Source: an uncultured Pelagibacteraceae bacterium
GTDB taxonomy: Bacteria; Pseudomonadota; Alphaproteobacteria; Pelagibacterales; Pelagibacteraceae
Direction of reading: 5' to 3'
DNA: 64,000 nucleotides
Assembly: GCA_902581795.1 (NCBI GenBank)
Contig: CACHPL010000002.1
Coordinates: 62,001-126,000 of the forward strand
The position numbers and the translations under genes are program-made. The notes below the pieces were generated by a model. It was not told where the DNA came from. It made no database searches and saw nothing but the letters and a program-made list of their open reading frames with translations. This document shows, piece by piece, positions 58,371-64,000 of the stretch. Each line of letters starts with the position of its first letter. Position 1 is the first letter of the stretch.

Positions 58371-59798
58371 TTACCCTGTTTTAGAAGCATTTTTAAATCT
58401 TGTATAAATTCCTTCAAATTCTACCTTGACATTTCCTGTAGGTCCATGCCGTTGTTTTCCAATAATTATATCTGCCGAACCAAGAATCTCGTTCATTTTA
58501 GATTGCCATTCTGCGTGTTCAATGCTTCCCAATTTAGGCTCTTTTCTTTCTAAATAATATTCCTCTCTAAAAACAAACATCACAACATCGGCATCTTGTT
58601 CAATCGACCCTGACTCCCTTAAGTCTGATAATTGAGGTTTTTTATCATCCCTCTGTTCAGTTGCTCTTGAAAGCTGCGAAAGTGCCAGCACTGGCACACC
58701 CAAACTTTTTGCCAAAGCTTTTAGTCCTTGTGTTATTTCAGATATTTCTTGAACTCTTCCATCGTATCTTTTGGATCCAGTTGCCATCAGCTGTATGTAA
58801 TCTACAACAATTAAATCTAAACCAAATAGCCTTTTAATTCTTCTTGCCCTATTAGACAAAGCAGAAATTGTTATTGCTGGGGTTTCATCAATATAAAGAG
58901 GTAGTTGATGAATATTTCTTGAGGTTTCAATTAATCTATTAAATTCTTCCTCAGAAACTTTTCCTCTTCTGATATCATTGGATTTAATCCTAGCTTGCTC
59001 TGATAAAATTCTTGTAGAAAGTTGCTCAGATGACATCTCTAATGAAAAAAAAGCAACAGAAGATTTTTTGTTATCATCTAAAATTTTTTTTGCTGCATGA
59101 TAAGCTATATTTGTTGCTAATGAAGTTTTTCCCATAGATGGTCTTCCGGCAATTATTACTAAATCAGATTTATGTAGCCCTCCTAGCCGTTCATCCAAGT
59201 CATCAAGGCCAGTTGGGACTCCAACAATTCCCTGGTCATTTTTCATTGCATTTGTTGCCATATCAATTGTTTGATTGAGTGCTTGATCAAATTTTAGAAA
59301 AGATTGGTGAAAAGTACCTCGTTCAGCTAAGTCAAAGAGTAATTTTTCGGTATCTTGAATTATATTTTCTCCAGATTTTTCGGTTGTTTCATCAAGAGAC
59401 TCATCCGATAAGTTCTCTGATATTTTTATAAGCTCTCTTTTAACAAACTTCTCATGTATAATTTTCGCGTAGTCAATAGATTGTTTCACTGACGATGAAA
59501 ATCTTGTTAATTTAACCAAATATTCAGCTCCACCAACTTCAGACAAACCTTCATCATTTTGAAATGAATTTTTAAGCGTTATAGGGTTGGCAATCATTCC
59601 TTTATTATGAAGATTTTCAATAGACTCATAAATTTTAGAATGTAAAGGATCGTAAAATTCATTGTGGTTAATTATATTTGCAACTTCATCAATAATATCA
59701 TTATTTACTAATACCGAACCCAACAATGCTTGTTCTGCCTCAAGATTAGAAGGAAGTTTTCTTTCGCTATTAAAATTATTAATTTTAAGATTATCCAT
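58371..59798 (-). CDS. dnaB: replicative DNA helicase DnaB
   Basis: 475-aa ring helicase of the replication fork. The N-terminal domain (about 1-110) begins NLEAEQALLGSVL; the RecA-like motor domain has Walker A GRPSMGKTSLATN, FSLEMSSEQLSTR, the Walker B region LIVVDYIQLMA and the arginine-finger stretch SDLRESGSIEQDADVVMF (in parts). It follows the ribosomal genes rpsF-rpsR-rplI, a standard order in bacteria. A gap of 86 bp separates it from rplI. Confidence 0.98.
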   Translation of the reverse strand: MDNLKINNFNSERKLPSNLEAEQALLGSVLVNNDIIDEVANIINHNEFYDPLHSKIYESIENLHNKGMIANPITLKNSFQNDEGLSEVGGAEYLVKLTRFSSSVKQSIDYAKIIHEKFVKRELIKISENLSDESLDETTEKSGENIIQDTEKLLFDLAERGTFHQSFLKFDQALNQTIDMATNAMKNDQGIVGVPTGLDDLDERLGGLHKSDLVIIAGRPSMGKTSLATNIAYHAAKKILDDNKKSSVAFFSLEMSSEQLSTRILSEQARIKSNDIRRGKVSEEEFNRLIETSRNIHQLPLYIDETPAITISALSNRARRIKRLFGLDLIVVDYIQLMATGSKRYDGRVQEISEITQGLKALAKSLGVPVLALSQLSRATEQRDDKKPQLSDLRESGSIEQDADVVMFVFREEYYLERKEPKLGSIEHAEWQSKMNEILGSADIIIGKQRHGPTGNVKVEFEGIYTRFKNASKTG

Positions 59799-59884
59799 TT
59801 GAAAAAAAGTAATTTATACAAATGACAAATCATTAAAATATAAAAGTTATTAACTGTTTTTTTTGGTTGTGGAAAACTGAGTAA

Positions 59885-60340
59885 TTATTTGGCTTCTTTT
59901 TTTTCAACTATAACACGCAATTCAACTACTAGTTCAGAATGTAAATTTATAGAGAATTGGAAAGAACCTACTTTATTAATCTCTTGTTTTACATCAATTT
60001 GAGAAGGATGAATGGTTTCTTTGAAATTCTCTGAAAAATATTTGGCAATTTCTTTGGGTTTAATGGATGCAAAAAGCTCTCCGTTTTCTTTAGTTTCTTT
60101 TTTAAATATTACCTTTTTATTTTTAATTTTATCAAAAACATTCTTTGCATTTAATTTTTTTTCAGTATTTTTTTTATTAATTTCATCTTTTTTTCTTTTA
60201 ACATATTCTATGTTTTTTTTATCAGCTCTAAGTGCTTTTCCATTTTTTAGTAAAAAGTTTCTTCCATAACCATCTTTTACTTTAACAATTTGACCTGTAT
60301 TTCCTAAATTTCTAATATCTTCTAATAATATGATCTCCAT
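59885..60340 (-). CDS. rplI: 50S ribosomal protein L9
   Basis: Two-domain ribosomal protein of 151 aa. The N-terminal signature MEIILLEDIRNLGNTGQIVKVKDGYGRNFLL (in parts) is followed by the long connecting helix (about 40-75, Lys-rich) and the C-terminal domain with LFASIKPKEIAKYF. Its start follows directly on the rpsR stop (TAAATG). Confidence 0.97.
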   Translation of the reverse strand: MEIILLEDIRNLGNTGQIVKVKDGYGRNFLLKNGKALRADKKNIEYVKRKKDEINKKNTEKKLNAKNVFDKIKNKKVIFKKETKENGELFASIKPKEIAKYFSENFKETIHPSQIDVKQEINKVGSFQFSINLHSELVVELRVIVEKKEAK

Positions 60341-60613
60341 TTATACCAACCCTAAAATTTTAGCTTTTTTGATAGCAGAAGATAATTGTCTCTGTTTATT
60401 TTGTGAAATTGAGGTAATCCGGGATGGTAAAATTTTACCTGTGTCAGATATATACCTTTTTAAAAGTTTTATATTTTTATAATCAACAACGGGCGCGTCT
60501 TTTGCTGACAGAGGACAACTCCTACCGAATTTTAAATCAGGTTTTTGGAAAAGAATTAGCTTACTTTGAAAACCTGTTTTTTTTCTCCCTTTTTTTCTCT
60601 TATCTCTTTTCAT
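60341..60613 (-). CDS. rpsR: 30S ribosomal protein S18
   Basis: 90-aa ribosomal protein with DYKNIKLLKRYISDTGKILPSRIT (in parts), SQNKQRQLSSAIKKAKILGL, the complete S18 core. The N-terminal 25 residues are basic (KRDKRKKGRKKTG), somewhat longer than average, and contain a Cys (CPLSAKDAP) common in alphaproteobacterial S18. Between rpsF (5 bp upstream) and rplI. Confidence 0.97.
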   Translation of the reverse strand: MKRDKRKKGRKKTGFQSKLILFQKPDLKFGRSCPLSAKDAPVVDYKNIKLLKRYISDTGKILPSRITSISQNKQRQLSSAIKKAKILGLV

Positions 60614-60618
60614 AAAAT

Positions 60619-60939
60619 TTATTTTCTTTTACTAAAATATTCGTTTTTAAGATCTAGCTCGCTATATCTTACTGTTAAATATCTAATTATATCATTATCT
60701 ACTGATATTTTTTGCTCAACTTCGCTAACAGTTGTTTTTTGTCCCTCAAATTTGAAATGTATATAAATACCTTTTTTGTTTTTCTTAATTTTTTTTGCAA
60801 GGTTCAACAATCCCCACTTCTCAGTTTTTAAAATTTTACCAGTTTTTTTAATTAATGATGAATATTTATCCACTAAGGCATCAACCTCTTTATCTGATAA
60901 ATCTTGTTTTCCAACAAATGTGTGTTCGTAAAAAGCCAT
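60619..60939 (-). CDS. rpsF: 30S ribosomal protein S6
   Basis: 106-aa ribosomal protein that binds S18. The N-terminus MAFYEHTFVGKQDLS and GLLNLAKKIKKNKKGIYIHFKFE (in parts) are typical. It is the first gene of rpsF-rpsR-rplI. A -10-like TATAAG and a 3/6-match -35 (TTGTAT) with 17-bp spacing lie on the minus strand around 60976-61004, so the promoter is probably there. It is divergent from fabD. Confidence 0.95.
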   Translation of the reverse strand: MAFYEHTFVGKQDLSDKEVDALVDKYSSLIKKTGKILKTEKWGLLNLAKKIKKNKKGIYIHFKFEGQKTTVSEVEQKISVDNDIIRYLTVRYSELDLKNEYFSKRK

Positions 60940-61041
60940 TTTAACAATAAAGTTGTATTTTTTTTTAAGAACGGACTTATACTATTTAAATTTTGTTAAT
61001 ACAATAGTAATAATAACATTGTTTTATTTAATTTTTTTAAA

Positions 61042-61968
61042 ATGAAAGCAATTCTGTTTCCAGGTCAGGGCTCACAATCAGTTGGTATGGGTAAAGAACT
61101 ATATAAAAGTTTTGATAAGGTAAAAAAAATTTTCAAAGAAGCTGATGAAAAACTAGAATACTCAATTTCAAAAATAATTTTAGAGGGGCCGGATAGTGAT
61201 TTGAAGCTGACTAAAAATACCCAGCCTGCAATTTTAACGATAAGCTATTCTATCTTTAAATTAATTACCGAAGAATTTAATATAAAAATTCAGGATGTAA
61301 AATATTTTGCTGGACATTCTCTTGGCGAATATAGCGCTCTAGTTTCTTCAAGTTCTTTAAACTTTTCTGATGCCGTTTATCTTCTTAATGAAAGGGGAAA
61401 ATCAATGCAACAAGCAGTTCCAGAAGGTAAAGGGAGTATGCTTGCAGTTATGGGTCTGAAAATAGATGACGTTGAAAAATATATTTCTGAGCTAGGTACA
61501 GAAAAGGGAATATGTGAAATAGCAAACGACAATTCAGATAACCAAGTAATTTTAAGCGGAGATAAATCAGCGATTAATGAAATGAATATTATTTTAAAAA
61601 AAAATAAAAAAAAATCCATTTTTTTACCTGTAAGCGCTCCTTTCCATTGTTCCCTAATGAAACCTGCTGCTAAAGAAATGGAAAATAAAATTGAACAAAC
61701 TAACTTTGCGAAACCATCAATTAGCCTAGTTAGCAATGTTACTGCAGAACCAATTAATCAACCTAATATGATTAAGAATTTACTTATAAAGCAAATATAT
61801 TCAAAAGTAAGATGGAGAGAGAGCGTTTTATTTATGATAAAAAATGGCGTTAATGAATTTATAGAAATTGGACCTGGAAAAGTGCTTTCAGGCCTTGTAA
61901 AAAGAATCAGTGACAAAGTTTCGTCTAAAAGTGTAAATAGTATTGATGAAATTAAAAATCTAAAATGA
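61042..61968 (+). CDS. fabD: malonyl-CoA:ACP transacylase
   Basis: Loads malonyl groups on ACP for fatty-acid synthesis. The 308-aa protein begins KAILFPGQGSQSVGMGKEL, with the catalytic serine in FAGHSLGEYSAL, SMQQAVPEGKGSMLAVMG, the catalytic His in PVSAPFHCSLMKPA, and EIGPGKVLSGLVKRI near the end. It overlaps fabG by 4 bp (ATGA). Confidence 0.98.
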   Translation: MKAILFPGQGSQSVGMGKELYKSFDKVKKIFKEADEKLEYSISKIILEGPDSDLKLTKNTQPAILTISYSIFKLITEEFNIKIQDVKYFAGHSLGEYSALVSSSSLNFSDAVYLLNERGKSMQQAVPEGKGSMLAVMGLKIDDVEKYISELGTEKGICEIANDNSDNQVILSGDKSAINEMNIILKKNKKKSIFLPVSAPFHCSLMKPAAKEMENKIEQTNFAKPSISLVSNVTAEPINQPNMIKNLLIKQIYSKVRWRESVLFMIKNGVNEFIEIGPGKVLSGLVKRISDKVSSKSVNSIDEIKNLK

Positions 61969-62699
61969 TTAATTTTAAAAATAAAAAAATTTTAATAACT
62001 GGAGCTACTGGTGGTATTGGTGGAGCTTTGGTCAAAAAGTTTGTTTCTCTCCAAGGAGAAGTTTTAGCTACGGGTACAAAAGTCGAAAAACTAAACCTAA
62101 TCAAGAAAGAACATTCAAGTGTTAAAATAAAGCAGTTCGATATATCCGACCATACAAAAATCGAAGATTTTGTTGATGGCGTATCAACAGAATTAGGAGG
62201 TCTAGATATTTTAATTAATAATGCAGGAGTAAACGTAGATAATTTATCTTTAAGGATGAAAGATGATGAATGGAAAAAAGTTATTGATTTGAATTTAACA
62301 TCAACATTTTTGTTATCAAAGTATGGGATAAAAAAAATGTTGAAAACTAAATTTGGAAGAATTGTTAATATAACATCTGTAGTAGGGCATAGCGGAAATG
62401 TAGGACAAGCAAACTACTCAGCTTCTAAGGCAGGTATAATCGGAATGTCAAAAAGTTTAGCAATAGAATATGCAAAAAAAAATATAACAGTGAACTGTGT
62501 TTCACCTGGTTTTATAGTGTCTAATATGACGATGGGTATTGCAGAAAAAGTAAAAATGGATCTAACTTCAAGAATTCCAATGGGGAAACTTGGTACAGGG
62601 GAAGACGTCTCAAACTGTGTGGCTTTTTTAGCTTCTGAAACCGCTTCATATGTAACTGGTGAAACTATACATGTTAATGGCGGTATGTATATGTCTTGA
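61965..62699 (+). CDS. fabG: 3-oxoacyl-ACP reductase
   Basis: NADPH-dependent short-chain dehydrogenase of the elongation cycle. The 244-aa protein has the cofactor fold ITGATGGIGGALVK, LDILINNAGV, the catalytic Ser in NITSVVGHSGNVGQANYSASKAG (in parts) with Tyr/Lys in YSASK, and the C-terminal ASETASYVTGETIHVNGGMYM (in parts), diagnostic of FabG. It is coupled to fabD, and acpP follows 58 bp later. Confidence 0.98.
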   Translation: MINFKNKKILITGATGGIGGALVKKFVSLQGEVLATGTKVEKLNLIKKEHSSVKIKQFDISDHTKIEDFVDGVSTELGGLDILINNAGVNVDNLSLRMKDDEWKKVIDLNLTSTFLLSKYGIKKMLKTKFGRIVNITSVVGHSGNVGQANYSASKAGIIGMSKSLAIEYAKKNITVNCVSPGFIVSNMTMGIAEKVKMDLTSRIPMGKLGTGEDVSNCVAFLASETASYVTGETIHVNGGMYMS

Positions 62700-62757
62700 C
62701 AAAGAAATAAAATAATTTAAATACAATTCTTAAGAAAATCAAAAAAAAGGAAATCAA

Positions 62758-62997
62758 ATGTCAAAAGATGTAGGTGCAACTGTAAAAAAAATTGTAGCAG
62801 ACCATTTGGGTGTTGATGAACAAAAGGTTACTGACGAGGCAAGTTTTATAGATGATTTAGGCGCCGATAGTTTGGATACTGTTGAATTAGTTATGGCTTT
62901 TGAAGAAGAGTTTGGATCAGAAATTTCAGACAGTGAAGCGGAAAAGATCTTAACTGTTGGTGACGCAATAAAATTTATTGAGAGCAAAAGTAACTAA
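62758..62997 (+). CDS. acpP: acyl carrier protein
   Basis: 79-aa acidic four-helix protein carrying acyl chains on 4'-phosphopantetheine attached to Ser38 in [12 protein letters not shown]. The whole sequence matches AcpP. A good ribosome site (AAGGAAAT) precedes the ATG. The gene commonly following, fabF, is not here; gmk comes next. Confidence 0.98.
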   Translation: MSKDVGATVKKIVADHLGVDEQKVTDEASFIDDLGADSLDTVELVMAFEEEFGSEISDSEAEKILTVGDAIKFIESKSN

Positions 62998-63014
62998 TCC
63001 TGTTTTCATCACAA

Positions 63015-63590
63015 ATGAGTGATCGTTATAAGCCTCTTCTGCTTGTTCTATCATCCCCTTCAGGTGCTGGCAAAACAACACTGTCAAAAAAGATACAGCA
63101 ATCCGATAACACTTTTAAAATTTCAGTTTCTCACACAACACGACAGCCAAGAGCAAATGAAGTAGATGGTGTAGACTATTATTTTATTAATACGGAGAAG
63201 TTTGAAAAATTAATTAGCTCAAATTCTTTTTATGAATATTGTAAAATATTTGGAAATTATTATGGAACATCAAAGTCTTCTGTAAATCAAATTACCCAAA
63301 AAGGCTTAAATGTTTTATTTGATATAGATTGGCAAGGCTCAAAACAACTAGGTAAATTTAAAGAATTGAATTTAGTGAGAATTTTCATTTTACCTCCAAG
63401 TAAAGAAGAGTTGGAAAAAAGACTGATAGAAAGAAACCAAGATGACCAAGAATCTATCAAAAAAAGACTTTTGGCATATTCAGAGGATATTAAGCACACA
63501 AAAGAATATGATCATGTGATTGTTAACGACAACGTTGAAGATTGTTTTAAAAAAATTAAAAAAATAATTTCAGAAAGAATAGGATCTTAA
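63015..63590 (+). CDS. gmk: guanylate kinase
   Basis: Phosphorylates GMP to GDP. The 191-aa protein has the P-loop SSPSGAGKTTLSKK, SVSHTTRQPRANEVDGVDYYF (in parts; GMP site), FDIDWQGSKQL, and IFILPPSKEELEKRL. It follows acpP by 17 bp and converges on the ksgA/rsmA gene with a 9-bp gap. Confidence 0.97.
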   Translation: MSDRYKPLLLVLSSPSGAGKTTLSKKIQQSDNTFKISVSHTTRQPRANEVDGVDYYFINTEKFEKLISSNSFYEYCKIFGNYYGTSKSSVNQITQKGLNVLFDIDWQGSKQLGKFKELNLVRIFILPPSKEELEKRLIERNQDDQESIKKRLLAYSEDIKHTKEYDHVIVNDNVEDCFKKIKKIISERIGS

Positions 63591-63599
63591 ATACTCAAT

Positions 63600-64000
63600 T
63601 TATTGTTTTTCATATAACTCTGTTATTCTATAATAGTCACTACATGTTAACTCTGATGGTCTCAAATTAAGATTAATTTTTAATTTTTTGGCTATCTCAA
63701 GATGATTGCAAAAAAGTTTGGAGAATGCCTTATTGATCATTTTTCTTTTGCCAGAAAAAAATGTATGTGTCACTGTTTCTAGACTTCTTATATTCGAAAT
63801 TTTATAATTAATTTTAATTTTAGGTTTAAAAACAATAATTTTTGAATCAACTTTTGGCTCAGGAAAAAAACACTTTCTTGATATATCGAATTGATTTATT
63901 AAATCTAGTTTTAAGTTAGTTAATATAGAAATCCTTCCATACTGCTTAGTATTTTCTTTTGCTAGAATTCTTTCAGCAACTTCCTTCTGAAACATAAAAA
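63600..64000 (-). CDS. rsmA: 16S rRNA dimethyladenosine transferase, C-terminal part (5' end outside window)
   Basis: KsgA dimethylates A1518 and A1519 of 16S rRNA. The visible part is the C-terminal third or more: FQKEVAERILA followed by the YGRISILTNL block and FFPEPKVDSKIIVFKP (in part), which are diagnostic of KsgA/RsmA. The ATG at 63995 is internal: the frame continues to the window edge with a Phe codon before it, as expected from the family (FMFQKEV). The SAM-binding domain is outside. Confidence 0.93.
   Translation of the reverse strand, partial: FMFQKEVAERILAKENTKQYGRISILTNLKLDLINQFDISRKCFFPEPKVDSKIIVFKPKIKINYKISNIRSLETVTHTFFSGKRKMINKAFSKLFCNHLEIAKKLKINLNLRPSELTCSDYYRITELYEKQ

Noticed and set aside
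60964-60990. S6:S18-binding leader (CCG motif) before rpsF
   Set aside because: The only CCG in the spacer is within 3-4 nt of a -10-like TATAAG, so it would lie at or before the transcript start; no convincing stem surrounds it.

Overview
The window looks like a piece of a SAR11 (Pelagibacterales, Alphaproteobacteria) chromosome. The DNA is strongly A+T-rich, genes are packed with gaps of a few bases or with ATGA/TAATG overlaps, and no gap without a gene exceeds about 250 bases. A proteorhodopsin is followed directly by a [2Fe-2S] ferredoxin and a ferredoxin reductase, and the DksA-like protein has the degenerate zinc finger typical of Alphaproteobacteria. I identify the clade from gene content and style; no database search was possible. 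No transposase, integrase, CRISPR array or rRNA gene is visible.

Layout. 1-5637 (+): end of ftsH, then folP, glmM, thiD, purA. 5646-7561 (-): rpoH and rluD. 7584-7660: tRNA-Arg(UCG). 7665-11644 (-): a tight five-gene run of tsaC, an ABC-2 exporter (ATPase and permease), a predicted 2OG-Fe(II) oxygenase and a GT17 glycosyltransferase. 11666-14683 (+): xseB-ispA-dxs. 14680-17439: aroC (-), pdxH (+) and a long-chain polyprenyl diphosphate synthase (-). 17586-23998 (+): an S49 peptidase, glyQ, glyS, ppdK. 23988-25804 (-): nadA-nadC. 25866-25949: tRNA-Leu(GAG), followed by a methyltransferase gene and an exact second copy of the tRNA 3' end, which is the signature of a small integrated element. 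27088-31896: an EamA transporter, fhs, ygfZ, dihydroorotase. 31928-33150: two divergent cupredoxins and a small membrane protein. 33147-38080: prpE (-), then proteorhodopsin, ferredoxin, ferredoxin reductase and a GST-like protein (+). 38077-43373: dksA (-), two membrane glycosyltransferases, a GFA-fold protein, a glycerate-kinase-like P-loop protein and a TolC-like protein. 43458-47345: recA and alaS. 47338-48552 (-): icd. 48621-53855 (+): psd, pssA, rlmE, a TPR protein, panB, and YfgM-like and BamB-like genes. 53857-60939 (-): purF, cvpA, an RND/MMPL transporter, dnaB, rplI, rpsR, rpsF. 61042-63590 (+): fabD, fabG, acpP, gmk. 63600 to the end (-): 3' part of rsmA/ksgA.

Most of the window is housekeeping: cofactors (folate, thiamine phosphate, NAD, pyridoxal phosphate, pantothenate), isoprenoids, purines and pyrimidines, phospholipids, fatty acids, translation and replication. 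Energy and carbon handling typical of marine heterotrophs is represented by the light-driven pump, the propionyl-CoA synthetase, pyruvate phosphate dikinase, formate-THF ligase and isocitrate dehydrogenase.

The most notable signals are: (1) a 39-bp exact direct repeat of the tRNA-Leu 3' end bracketing one methyltransferase gene with no integrase; (2) an unusually G+C-rich, palindrome-rich leader before the blue-tuned proteorhodopsin; (3) the exporter/oxygenase/glycosyltransferase run next to tRNA-Arg; and (4) a LexA-like half-site pair inside the likely recA promoter.
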